This document shows, one piece after another, positions 1 through 9,492 of a DNA stretch of 64,000 bases. The DNA comes from Caryophanales bacterium (GTDB lineage Bacteria > Bacillota > Bacilli > Bacillales > Amphibacillaceae). Within the stretch, counting starts at the first letter, position 1. The number at the start of each line of letters is the position of its first letter. The stretch covers positions 22,673 through 86,672 of the forward strand of contig JAPFDS010000012.1 in NCBI GenBank assembly GCA_026168805.1, written 5' to 3'. A model generated the notes under the pieces. It worked only from the letters and a program-made list of their open reading frames with translations, was not told the DNA's origin and searched no databases. Made by a program: the position numbers and the translations under genes.

Positions 1-194
1 AACATATCGCGGGAATTTTAGGTGACGTATTGCATCACCGCAAGCCTAAAAAACCAAGCCGCATTAAACTAAAAGGATCCCTTGGTTCACTTGGAAGCTC
101 AGATGGATTCGGAAACATGTACAATCGACCAATGACCGGACTCTTACCTCGCCTCGCAAAATCAGGTGTGCTCTGGATGCATAAAAGAGATTAA
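1..194 (+). CDS. Type II NADH dehydrogenase-like FAD oxidoreductase, C-terminal end (partial)
   Basis: Only the last 63 residues are present; the gene starts before the window and the frame begins at base 3. The visible tail has a GSLGSLGSSDGFG segment followed by LPRLAKSGVLWMHKRD. It resembles the C-terminal membrane-contacting part of Bacillota NDH-2 type proteins (YjlD/YumB), which pass electrons from NADH to menaquinone at the inner face of the membrane. The nucleotide-binding domains are outside the window, so the assignment rests on the tail alone. A hairpin terminator follows directly. Confidence 0.55.
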   Translation, partial: HIAGILGDVLHHRKPKKPSRIKLKGSLGSLGSSDGFGNMYNRPMTGLLPRLAKSGVLWMHKRD

Positions 195-199
195 AAGAA

Positions 200-236
200 G
201 CACAAGAGTAGAATGTATCTACTTCTTGTGCTTTTA
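200..236. terminator. Bidirectional rho-independent terminator
   Basis: A stem of GCACAAGAGTAG pairs with CTACTTCTTGTGC (one bulge) and is followed by CTTTTATT. It lies between two convergent genes and has T-rich flanks on both strands, so it probably ends both. Confidence 0.75.
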
Positions 237-479
237 TTATGCTTGCAAGAAAAGCGATATGGATAAAGCGACCATAAACAGCGCTAATAAAAAATACATC
301 ACAACAAAACTCCGGCGCTTCCCTTCATCATGAGCAATCACACCATCTAACGCAAACACAACCGCCAACACAAAGCCAAATAAATACATGAATCCATCAT
401 GATCAAACGCAAAAATATAGATCAATCCAACGGCTAATAAAATAAACCCGATGGAGCGGACTAATTTCACAATATGCAT
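237..479 (-). CDS. Small membrane protein of unknown function (80 aa)
   Basis: I do not recognise a family. The protein has about three hydrophobic segments: residues 8-25, 32-47 and 58-78. A short charged loop (HDEGKRR) sits between the last two. The start at 479 is chosen because AAAGGGGG lies six bases upstream of that ATG; the ATG at 485 touches the ribosome binding site and is unlikely to be used. It is a single gene convergent with the NADH dehydrogenase and is probably a small inner-membrane protein. Confidence 0.6.
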   Translation of the reverse strand: MHIVKLVRSIGFILLAVGLIYIFAFDHDGFMYLFGFVLAVVFALDGVIAHDEGKRRSFVVMYFLLALFMVALSISLFLQA

Positions 480-596
480 GTCCATCCCCCTTTTTATTCA
501 TACACATTCGATATATGGTTTACACATCATTGACAGCTATTCATTACTTTACCCATTATATAGGGAGAACAGAAAGCGTACAAGCGCTAGAACAAG

Positions 597-636
597 AAAA
601 GGCATTTCCTCTACCATGAGAGGAAATGCCTTTCGT
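597..636 (-). terminator. Terminator of the giant surface protein gene
   Basis: A perfect stem AAAGGCATTTCCTCT/AGAGGAAATGCCTTT with a six-base loop is followed by TTCTT on the minus strand, just after the stop codon of the large gene. Confidence 0.8.
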
Positions 637-644
637 TTAATCAT

Positions 645-3600
645 TTATGCTCTTCTTCTTTGAATGAAGAATACTGTAAAACCAGCTCCAAGTAGGAGTA
701 ATCCCGCTAGTAAGAAGTTAAAGATATCTGTTGCAGTCTTAGGCAACGTATCTCCATCTCCTTTATCGCCTGGTTTATCAGAACCACTTGGGTCTTCGGG
801 AGTTGTTGGTTTCTCAGGATCCTTTGGTTCTTCAGGATCTTCAGGAATGAGTGTATTTGTAATGTCGTAGCCGTTAATCGTTGTTTCATATCCATCAACT
901 TCTACTTCGTTTACAGTATACTCAATTGCCTTACCTTCTGCATCATAACCTGCTAAACCTTCGAAACTATACGTCCAATCCATTTCAGCTGTCACTTCAA
1001 TTGAATCAACTTTTTCACCATTTGCAAATAACTCAACAGTGATGGACTCTGGACGGTCGCTTGCTTGATCATCTTTCCACGTTTTCGTTCCTGATACTTC
1101 AGTTTCACCAACACGTAAGTTTGTTAAGTCAAAGCCATTAATACTAGTTTCATAGCCTTCAACTGCTTTTTCTTCGATTTCATACGTGTAAGCTTTACCG
1201 TCTGCATCAAATGCTGGCAAGTCTGCTACTTCAAGTGACCAATCATCTTCTTTTGTCACAGTAAATGTATCAACTAATTCTTTCTCTCCATCAACAACTG
1301 AGCGGTATAACTCGACTTCAATTGAATCAGGACGAGCCTTTGAGTCATCATCTAACCACGTCTTTGTGATTTCAATTGATTTCACATCTGAGCGTGTATT
1401 CGTAATTTCAAATCCGTCCACCTCTGATGCGTAACCTGGTACATCATGTTCAGTGACCGTGTACTCGTAAGCTACACCTTCGTCATCATATTGTGGAAGA
1501 TCTGTAACCGTTAGTTCCCATTCATTTTCCTTTGTTACTTCGTATTCTTTATAAAACTCACCGTTTTGAAGTAAGTTTACTTTGATTGTGTCCGGACGAT
1601 CTGTTTCATTTTCATCTTTCCACAACTTCGTAATTTCTACTTCTGTTGTACCAACACGTAAGTTTGTAATGTCGTTATCGTCAATTGATTTCTCATAGCC
1701 TTCTACTGCTTCTTCATCAACAGTATAAGTGATTTCAACACCTTGATTATCATATTTAGGGAGTTCTGTAAATGAATACTCCCAGTCTGATTCAGCTGTT
1801 ACATCTACCTTATCAACTTGCTCACCATTTGCTAGTAAATTAACAGTGATAGAATCTGGACGGTCTGCTGAATCATCATCTAACCAAGTTTTCGTTCCTA
1901 ATACTTCTGTTTCTCCAACACGTAGGTTTGTTAATTCAAAGCCATTAACGGATGTTTCATAGCCTTCAATTGCTTTTTCTTCAACTTCATACGTGTATGC
2001 TTTACCTTCTGCATCAAATGCTGGTAAATCTGATACTTCAAGTGACCAACCATCTTCTTTTGTCACAGTAACTGTATCAACTAATTCTTTATCTCCATCA
2101 ACAACTGAACGGTATAGCTCAACTTCAATTGAATCAGGACGATTCTTGGAGTCGTTATCTAACCACGTCTTTGTGATTTCAATTGATTTCACATCTGAGC
2201 GTGTATTCGTAATTTCAAATCCGTCCACATCTGACGCGTACCCTGGTACATCATGTTCAGTGACCGTGTACTCGTAAGCTACACCTTCGTCATCATATTG
2301 CGGAAGATCTGTAATCGTTAGCTCCCATTCATTTTCTTTTGTTACTTCGTATTCTTCATAAAACTCACCGTTTTGAAGTAAGTTTACTTTGATTGTGTCC
2401 GGACGATCTGTTTCATTTTCATCTTTCCACAACTTCGTAACGTCTACTTCTGTTGTACCAACACGTAAGTTTGTAATGTCGTTACCGTCAATTGATTTCT
2501 TGTAGCCTTCTACTACTTCTTCATCAACAGTATAAGTGATTTCAACACCTTGATCATCATACTTAGGAAGTTCTGTAAACTCATACTTCCAGTCAGACTC
2601 AGCAGTTACTTTAACGTCATCAATCTCTTCATCATTCGCTAGTAAATTAACAGTGATTGATTCTGGACGTTCTGCAGAGTTATCATCTAACCACGTTTTC
2701 GTTCCTGATACTTCTGTTTCTCCAACACGTAAGTTCGTGATATCGAAACCGTCTTCTGTAGCATCAATATTTGTGTCATAACCTTCTACTTCAACCTCTT
2801 CGATTGTATACGTAATTTCTTCTCCTGATTCATCGAACTTATCAAGTTCTGTAAACGCGTATTTCCAATCAGTATCTTCGTTAACTTCTACATCAGCAAC
2901 TTTAGTACCATTTGCTAGAAGTTCAACTGTAATAGCTGAATGCTCATCTAAATCATCTAGCCATGTTTTCTCACCAGATACACTAGTTGTTTCGGTGTTT
3001 GTCACAATAAATCCATCTGATGAATCGCCTGTTACAACTGAGTTATAACCATCTACTTCAAGTTCTTCCACTTGATAATCAATTTCTTCACCTGATTCGT
3101 CATATACATATAAATCTTCAAATGTTGCTTGCCAATCATTTTCTTCATTTAATTCAGCAGTTTGATCCGTTGGTAGAAGCTTTACAGTAACAGACTCTGT
3201 ATCTCCACCTGCATTATTCCACTTCTTCTCAACAGAAATTTCAGTGATCTGATTGTTCGTAGCGTCTTTCTCAACCACTTGCTCATCTTCTGTTATTTCT
3301 ACATCAATCGGTGTTTCATCTAACTCATAACCTGCTGGTGCTTTTGTTTCGATCAGTTGATAGTTGCCAAGGAAAAGGTCGTCAATAACAATTTCGCCAT
3401 CTTCATTTGTAGTTAAATTCTCTTCAACTACTTCCCCGTCTGCATCAACTAACTTAAATTCTGCACCTGCAAGTAAATCTTCTGTTGCGGCATCCTTTTT
3501 AATGAGTTTGATCGAACCTTTATGCTGTTCGTTCGTCATTTCATATCTTAGCGTTTCTGTTTCATTCACATCAACATTGAATTTAATAGGTTCACCATTT

Positions 3601-6600
3601 GTACGGTAGCCATCTAATGGTTTCACTTCAACAAACTGATAGCTTCCTGCTTCAAGTGTGTTTCCTGTTTGAATTTGACCATTTTCATCCGTTGTATATG
3701 TTTCTCCAACCTTTTCATAGTCGCCAGACTCATTTTCCTTCTGTAATTCAAACTCAACACCTTCAAGTGCTTCTTCTGTATCTACATCCGTTTTTGTTAA
3801 CACAACATTTCCACGAGTTGCATTTTTCGCTGTAACTTTTATTGGCTCTTGCTCTTTGTCACCAATCGTTACTTCATGTTTCGTTTCATCAAGCACGTAA
3901 CCTGCTGGTGCTTTTGTTTCCTGGACATAATATGTTCCAGTATTCTTTAAGTCTTCAAATAAAATCTTACCTTCTTCATTTGTTGTTTCTGTTGCAAGTT
4001 CCTTATCGTCTGAATCAAACAGTGTAAATTCAGCACCTGCTAATGCATTGTTAGCATCATCTGTTTTCGATAATTCAACAGCAAAGACTGGTACATAGTT
4101 TTCAACTGTATATTCAAAGGTTTCTTTCTCATCGCCAGGCTTATATTCTTTATCAATCGTTATCGTCTGTTCTTCTTCAGGTGTGACATAACCCTCAGGT
4201 ACTTTCGTTTCTTTTAACTGATAATCTCCGAAGAGTAAACGACCAAAATCAATTTGACCATTTTCATCCGTTGTTCCTGATTTAAGAACATTACCAGTAT
4301 CAGCATCGATAAGGTCAAATTCAGCGCCTGCTAGGCTAGTTTCCTCTTGACCATGTGTTGAATCGACTTTATCGATTACAAGATAGCCAGCGATTCCTTC
4401 ACCGCCACCTGAACCTAATTGTTCAATGGTTACATCATCACTACCACTTGCATCACTGTCCTCTTCTCCAATACTATCTCCAGTGATTGTATAGTCGTTT
4501 TTAACCTCTCCATTGTGCTTTTCAAAGAACAATGTCGAGTATTCCACGATAAATGCACGTTCAACTTCGTTATTCCATTTGACCGTAAACTCTCCAGCTT
4601 CTTGATCAATGTCTAATGTATAGTCATCAGAGGAAACTTCCTCTCCTTTAGAAGCATTGCCATTTACATCAATGTTTGCGTGATACACTTTGATGGAGTC
4701 TTCTAAAAACTCCTGGTTCTCCGAAATTTTATCGACAAGTTTTAAGTCCTTAATTTTTTGCTGGACGAGGTTTACATCGATGGACCAATGGATTTGTTTT
4801 CCATCCTGATATCCCGACTTATCACCATACTTACTATCTTTCACAACGCCAACTTTTGCGTCAATTTCAGATATGACTTCATCTCCATCAAGCACTTCCG
4901 CTTCGTTGACATATTCATCTTGCATATCATCTAAGCCTTCAAGAGAAGTCTTATATGTGATTTTGTAGGCTTTACTTGTTTCACCAAGGTTTACAGTTAA
5001 CGTATTAGCTTCCTCATCAATCGTTGCAGCATCTTCTACTGTATCTCCATCGGTATAACTACCGTTTGCCGCAATATTCAATTCTTTAACCTCTGCAGAA
5101 CCATCTATAATTTGTTGGTTCCCTTGTGGTTTGTCTTGGACAATTAAATTAGTAAAGTCATTTTCACGGTAGTTCGTAATAATTTCCCATGTGATTTCTT
5201 TTGTTTCTGGATTATACGAACCATTTTTCCATGAATAATCTGCTGTTTCCTTATTTAAAGGCTTTTCGGCTCCAACCTCTTTTGTAATAGAATCCTTTTC
5301 GCCTTCCGGTGTCCACGTAATGTCTGCTTTGTTCGTTGCTTTATTATCTGGAACTTCATCAGCGTCAAATTCTGTTTTATACGTAATAATAATTTCTTTA
5401 TCGGTTGTGTAGTCTTCTGGGAAATCAATCTTGAATGGATTGTCGCCTGAAAGTGTATAACCTTCATATGATTCTCCACCAACTGTAACTTCCATCGAAT
5501 CTTCCAATAACGTTAATCCATCACCTAATGTATCTTCAATACTGATGTTTTCCATCGGATATTCGTCATGGTTGATTCTTATCGTCCAATCGATTGTTTT
5601 TTCAGCATAATCGATTGTTCCAGCTGATTTCGCACCGTAATATTGACCGACATGCGTCCCAGAACTATCCCACTCACTTCCAAAACCGGCTGTGTTTGAA
5701 ACATCTTCAGGATCTAACACACGATCTTTTACTTTCGTTTGGTACGTAACTTTATATGCTTTGTCAGTTGAAATGTTATCAACTTCAAATCCATCATCGA
5801 TAACATTTAAATTTGCACCATCAGGTAGATTAATAGCATCCCCTTCATGATGTGCATTTCCATTTTCATCTATACTTACTTCTTGGAACTTCAAGCTATC
5901 TTCTACTAGCTCTAGCATTCCTTCTGGTGTCCAAGCATCTTTTAACGTTACGTCAGATAAGTCTTTCTGATTGTAGTTAAATTCAATTTCCCATTCGATG
6001 ATCCCTGTTTTTGGATCATAATTTGTTACTGCACTTTTCTTAATTGGTTCACCGCGGTTAATCGTGATGGTTGACTTAGCAGAAATATCATCTAACTCAT
6101 CATCTTTTAACGTCGCATTGTTTTCGAAATGCTTTTCCTCATCATCCGTTACTTCAGTTACATACTCCACACGATACGCATCATTCGTATCGCCTAATGG
6201 TACGATTAATTCGCCATTTTCACCAAATTCAGGAGTGATTTCAATTTTTTCTCCATCTCCAAGTACGTTCCCATATAAATCAACTTTTAACTTCGTAACT
6301 TTCAAACTACCTTCTTTATATTCCGTACCTTCTGGCAGCTCGTCGACTACTCTGGCATTCTCTAAAGACGTTTTGTTTTTATTAATCGTAACTGACCAAT
6401 TGATTTCATCAGCGTTATAACCTTTATTCGGTTGACCATTTTTCTCAATTGTTTTATCTTTGTTCAATTCTTCAATTGGAATGCGCAATTCGCCTTCTTC
6501 ACCAATAGGATCAATGATGATTTCTCCATCTTCTTCATCTACTTCTTCTGGATCCAATGCAGAAATAATCTCCATCCAACCACTAACTGCACTGTGACCT

Positions 6601-7529
6601 TCCACAAAATTTGTAAATGTCAACTCGACTGTTTTATCAGGTTTGACAATCGCATTAGCAATAACTTGCCCATGTTCATCTTTTAATTCAATTTCAATAT
6701 CCTTTTTTATCTTAATCCCTTTAGGCAAATCAAACGTCTCAGTATCACCTTCAACGTAATTATGCCCATCTTCTAGTTCCCAATCTAATTTCAACTTAAA
6801 TTCTTTATGCGGATCCATTGGATGTTGCTCATCAAAGGCTTCATCATCTAAATCTAGAACTTCATCTAATTCTAATTTGAATCCATGCTTTTCCTCGTTC
6901 GCTAGCACATTTCGTTTGTTCTTATCTTCCTGTTCTTCAGAGGCTTTCTCTTCTTCCTTCACATCATCCTCAGAACCCTCTTCCGCATCAGCATCCTCTT
7001 CGTCTGCCGTTGCGTCTTCCTCAGTACCTTCTTCCTCAGACTGTTCAGGAGTCGCTTCTTCAGCATCTTCCTCTGCTACTTCTTCAGTCTCCTCAGCCTG
7101 TTCCTCAACTTCTTCCACTTCCACAACAACATTCACCGTAAACGATCCTGTTGCATCTTCGGCTAGGCCTGCGATTCCATCGTTAAATTGGATCGACACT
7201 TCGCCTTCAGTCGTTGCTGAGAAAGACCCTACATCTTCCCCTTCATGCAAAAGTTCACCAGATTGCTCATCAGCAATGGTGGTATTTTCTGGGAGGGCTG
7301 CTGTGTATGTGTCTTCCGTGTTGACAGACTCATCTAATGTCCAATTAAATTGAACAACTGCTTCTCCCTCGTTTTCTTCTACAATTTCACCATTTGCTAG
7401 AATACTAGATGGTTTTTCCCCTTCAGCTTGCACTTGGAAAGTCATTCCAACGTTTGCAAAAACTGTTTGTAATAATAATGCAATTGTAAATACAATCGCG
7501 CTTGCCCTGTTCCTTCTAATTCTCTTCAA
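645..7529 (-). CDS. Giant LPXTG cell-wall-anchored adhesin with SpaA-like and Cna_B repeat domains
   Basis: A secreted, sortase-anchored surface protein of about 2,294 residues. In order it has a signal peptide (1 to about 35, RIRRNR then a hydrophobic core), a very acidic Glu/Asp-rich stretch (about 135-210), and an adhesin-like region (about 210-1035) with five copies of an IxW-x-I-x-x-N motif typical of collagen-binding/Sdr modules. Four SpaA-like domains follow (about 1040-1420; LAGAEFxL, ETKAPAGY), then nine Cna_B domains (about 1430-2225; KTWLDD, ITN). A Pro/Glu/Lys wall-spanning linker, LPKTA, a membrane helix and QRRRA end the protein. Lys, Glu and Asn at the usual isopeptide positions recur in the Cna_B domains. 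The TTG start at 7529 is preferred because AAAGGGAGG stands seven bases upstream; the ATG at 7556 lies upstream of that site. No sortase or pilin partner gene is in the window. The ligand is unknown. Confidence 0.9.
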   Translation of the reverse strand: MKRIRRNRASAIVFTIALLLQTVFANVGMTFQVQAEGEKPSSILANGEIVEENEGEAVVQFNWTLDESVNTEDTYTAALPENTTIADEQSGELLHEGEDVGSFSATTEGEVSIQFNDGIAGLAEDATGSFTVNVVVEVEEVEEQAEETEEVAEEDAEEATPEQSEEEGTEEDATADEEDADAEEGSEDDVKEEEKASEEQEDKNKRNVLANEEKHGFKLELDEVLDLDDEAFDEQHPMDPHKEFKLKLDWELEDGHNYVEGDTETFDLPKGIKIKKDIEIELKDEHGQVIANAIVKPDKTVELTFTNFVEGHSAVSGWMEIISALDPEEVDEEDGEIIIDPIGEEGELRIPIEELNKDKTIEKNGQPNKGYNADEINWSVTINKNKTSLENARVVDELPEGTEYKEGSLKVTKLKVDLYGNVLGDGEKIEITPEFGENGELIVPLGDTNDAYRVEYVTEVTDDEEKHFENNATLKDDELDDISAKSTITINRGEPIKKSAVTNYDPKTGIIEWEIEFNYNQKDLSDVTLKDAWTPEGMLELVEDSLKFQEVSIDENGNAHHEGDAINLPDGANLNVIDDGFEVDNISTDKAYKVTYQTKVKDRVLDPEDVSNTAGFGSEWDSSGTHVGQYYGAKSAGTIDYAEKTIDWTIRINHDEYPMENISIEDTLGDGLTLLEDSMEVTVGGESYEGYTLSGDNPFKIDFPEDYTTDKEIIITYKTEFDADEVPDNKATNKADITWTPEGEKDSITKEVGAEKPLNKETADYSWKNGSYNPETKEITWEIITNYRENDFTNLIVQDKPQGNQQIIDGSAEVKELNIAANGSYTDGDTVEDAATIDEEANTLTVNLGETSKAYKITYKTSLEGLDDMQDEYVNEAEVLDGDEVISEIDAKVGVVKDSKYGDKSGYQDGKQIHWSIDVNLVQQKIKDLKLVDKISENQEFLEDSIKVYHANIDVNGNASKGEEVSSDDYTLDIDQEAGEFTVKWNNEVERAFIVEYSTLFFEKHNGEVKNDYTITGDSIGEEDSDASGSDDVTIEQLGSGGGEGIAGYLVIDKVDSTHGQEETSLAGAEFDLIDADTGNVLKSGTTDENGQIDFGRLLFGDYQLKETKVPEGYVTPEEEQTITIDKEYKPGDEKETFEYTVENYVPVFAVELSKTDDANNALAGAEFTLFDSDDKELATETTNEEGKILFEDLKNTGTYYVQETKAPAGYVLDETKHEVTIGDKEQEPIKVTAKNATRGNVVLTKTDVDTEEALEGVEFELQKENESGDYEKVGETYTTDENGQIQTGNTLEAGSYQFVEVKPLDGYRTNGEPIKFNVDVNETETLRYEMTNEQHKGSIKLIKKDAATEDLLAGAEFKLVDADGEVVEENLTTNEDGEIVIDDLFLGNYQLIETKAPAGYELDETPIDVEITEDEQVVEKDATNNQITEISVEKKWNNAGGDTESVTVKLLPTDQTAELNEENDWQATFEDLYVYDESGEEIDYQVEELEVDGYNSVVTGDSSDGFIVTNTETTSVSGEKTWLDDLDEHSAITVELLANGTKVADVEVNEDTDWKYAFTELDKFDESGEEITYTIEEVEVEGYDTNIDATEDGFDITNLRVGETEVSGTKTWLDDNSAERPESITVNLLANDEEIDDVKVTAESDWKYEFTELPKYDDQGVEITYTVDEEVVEGYKKSIDGNDITNLRVGTTEVDVTKLWKDENETDRPDTIKVNLLQNGEFYEEYEVTKENEWELTITDLPQYDDEGVAYEYTVTEHDVPGYASDVDGFEITNTRSDVKSIEITKTWLDNDSKNRPDSIEVELYRSVVDGDKELVDTVTVTKEDGWSLEVSDLPAFDAEGKAYTYEVEEKAIEGYETSVNGFELTNLRVGETEVLGTKTWLDDDSADRPDSITVNLLANGEQVDKVDVTAESDWEYSFTELPKYDNQGVEITYTVDEEAVEGYEKSIDDNDITNLRVGTTEVEITKLWKDENETDRPDTIKVNLLQNGEFYKEYEVTKENEWELTVTDLPQYDDEGVAYEYTVTEHDVPGYASEVDGFEITNTRSDVKSIEITKTWLDDDSKARPDSIEVELYRSVVDGEKELVDTFTVTKEDDWSLEVADLPAFDADGKAYTYEIEEKAVEGYETSINGFDLTNLRVGETEVSGTKTWKDDQASDRPESITVELFANGEKVDSIEVTAEMDWTYSFEGLAGYDAEGKAIEYTVNEVEVDGYETTINGYDITNTLIPEDPEEPKDPEKPTTPEDPSGSDKPGDKGDGDTLPKTATDIFNFLLAGLLLLGAGFTVFFIQRRRA
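1111..1917. repeat. 807-bp tandem repeat, copy 1 (three Cna_B domains)
   Basis: This is the carboxy-terminal of two adjacent copies of an 807-bp, 269-codon unit coding for three different Cna_B domains. The motif ACACGTA(A/G)GTT marks the unit edge at 1111, 1918 and 2725, exactly 807 bases apart each time. The two copies are nearly the same over long runs. Confidence 0.85.
1918..2724. repeat. 807-bp tandem repeat, copy 2 (three Cna_B domains)
   Basis: The amino-terminal copy of the 807-bp unit, in the same frame and orientation as the copy at 1111-1917. The domain order (VSGTKTWLDD type, then TKLWKDENETDRP type, then ITKTWLD type) repeats as A-B-C-A-B-C and is followed by a partial A-like ninth domain. 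Confidence 0.85.
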
Positions 7530-7701
7530 TTCTAATCCTCCCTTTTTTATATGCATTGTTAATGGAATTATTTTGCTCTTACTTAAGTCTAATTATTAGT
7601 TCGATACCTAATGTATAGGGTGTTCCCAACTCGTTTATAAGCATACAGAGCATGCCTTTACAGAATCTTTACAGTTTGTAATGTTTCAGACATTTTTCCA
7701 C

Positions 7702-7740
7702 AAAAAAACCCCTTTTACACGCTTATTCGTGGAAAAGGGA
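7702..7740 (-). terminator. Terminator downstream of the diguanylate cyclase pseudogene
   Basis: On the minus strand CCCTTTTCCACG pairs with CGTGTAAAAGGG (one mismatch) and is followed by a seven-base T run. It lies just past the final stop codon. Confidence 0.75.
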
Positions 7741-7746
7741 TTGATT

Positions 7747-9363
7747 TTACTTATGAAATACTTGTACATAATTTCGTCCTGATTTTTTTGCTTGGTACAA
7801 TGCGTCATCGGCTGCTTGAATAAATTGTTTCGTTGCACCTACATCGTTCGGGATTGTGCTGTTGATTCCTATACTGATTGTTACATTTGATGTATTTTCC
7901 TCAATAAGTTTGACGCGTTCCACTTCTTTTCGAATGGCTTCTGCATGGGTGTAGGCTGTTTCTTCATCTGTTTGCGGGAATAAAACGATGAATTCTTCCC
8001 CACCATATCGATATAAAGTACCATTGGTTGGTTGTAAACATGTATTGATCATATTTGTTATGTGTATGAGTACTTTGTCCCCTACAAGATGTCCAAATGT
8101 ATCATTTAAGCTTTTGAAATGGTCAATATCTATAAACGCAATTGAAATATGTTGCTTTTTTTCAATGGCTTCGAGCCACAGTTGATCTCAGTCTTTCACA
8201 AATGTTCTTCGATTGTAAGCTTCTGTGAGCGCATCAACTTCTGTCAACCTCGTTAGTTCTTGTCTGTTGGATCGAATGGTTTCTGTCATGCTATCAAAAA
8301 TATCTATGCCCTCTTTTATTTCAAGAGCGCTATTTTCATATGTTTTTTTATCTATTTTATAATTGTAATTTCCTTTTTGGATGGTGCTTATGGCTTCTGT
8401 AAAATTTGCAATCGACCTTTGTATGTCTCTTAAAACAAACCAAATGAGCAGGAGTGCCGCTAATATGATGCTTGCCCCAAGCAGGAGAATAGTTTTGACC
8501 ATCTTATCATGGGTTTTTAAAATTTCTTCTACCTTTATTTCATGAATGATGTAAAATAGATCATCAAATAATGGATTGTAATGTCCTAGAACCTCATCGC
8601 CTCTCGTGTCTGTATATGTTTTAGGCGGCTCTTTTTGTTCTAAAATAGCATCGATCACAGCCGTATGAATTTCTGTTCTTCTTTTGTCATCAAATTGTTC
8701 ATGCCCAACCTCTAACAACAATTCTGTATCTGTATTGACAATATATGTTTCTCCAGAAATTCCTAAGTTGGTACGTTTTAGTAAATTATTAATGGTATCT
8801 AAGTTCACCGCACCAAGAACGATTCCTTGAAACTGGTCATCCTCTCCATATACTGGTGATGTGAACAGAATGACATTTGTTTCATCTTGTAGGCGAATAT
8901 ACATTTCTTCAGATACAGTTATGCCCCCTTGATCATATTGAAAATATGGTTTATCTTTCACATTTAGCTGATATGTGGGTTCGATTGAATCTGATGTACT
9001 ATCGATCACGATATCTCCAGCTTCGTCAATATAAAATAAGGCCTCTAATTCTAGCGAAAATGATATATATCTTTGAAATGTTTTGAAAATGGAATCTTTA
9101 TCCCCAGCGACAACTTCATCTAACTCTGATAAATTCTCAAGTTGGCTCATCCGGTCATGTGCCCACGATTCAATAATCTCTTGTTGGTTATCTAATGTTC
9201 GTTGGAGTTGTGCGTCTGCTCGGGAAATACGTTCCTTTCGATCGGTGTTTACATAGATAGCGAGGAAGATCGCACTGCTCAAAAACATAAAGATTAAAAC
9301 CCAAAAAAATAGGCGGTGTGTTAATTTATGTAACCTTAGAAAACGGTAAATCGAATGGAGCAT
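7747..9363 (-). pseudogene. Membrane sensor diguanylate cyclase (dCache-GGDEF) split by an in-frame TGA
   Basis: Read through, the frame codes for about 538 residues. It has an N-terminal membrane helix (about 15-38), an extracellular dCache-like sensor region (about 40-280), a second helix (about 285-310), a HAMP-like linker, then a GGDEF domain with VDALTEAYNRR, DIDHFKSLND and the active-site RYGGEEF. A TGA at 8188-8190 interrupts the frame right after FVKD, before the catalytic loop. Without readthrough only the sensor and a GGDEF stump are made. The TGA followed by GAT is one C-to-T change from an arginine CGA. The rest of the catalytic domain is intact, so the damage is recent or is a sequencing error. 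The start at 9363 has GGTAGGTGG upstream. Confidence 0.8.
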
Positions 9364-9423
9364 AGTCAACCACCTACCCTTTCATCGTTGTGCAATAACT
9401 TGTGTGCGGTAAAAAACCATGTG

Positions 9424-9459
9424 AAAAAATCACATTCGTCTATACTAGCAAATGTGATT
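9424..9459 (-). terminator. Terminator of the response regulator gene
   Basis: On the minus strand ATCACATT pairs with AATGTGAT across a 14-base loop and is followed by TTTTTC. It separates the regulator from the diguanylate cyclase. Confidence 0.7.
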
Positions 9460-9492
9460 CTTTTACTAAGCGTGACTTCCATGATAATTTTA

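Noticed and set aside
6877..7353. A 158-codon plus-strand open frame rich in Ser, opposite the giant gene
   Set aside because: It is the antisense of the acidic Glu/Asp-rich stretch (GAA/GAG read backwards gives Ser/Phe), has no ribosome binding site and no family likeness.
645..7556. A CRISPR-like or satellite array suggested by regular repeats
   Set aside because: The repeats stay in one reading frame, code for Cna_B domains, and their period is 807 bp with no short identical repeats and unique spacers.
8188..8190. TGA as a selenocysteine codon
   Set aside because: The position in GGDEF proteins is not a redox Cys, no selenocysteine-insertion hairpin is obvious, and the next residues continue as ordinary GGDEF sequence; a nonsense mutation is simpler.
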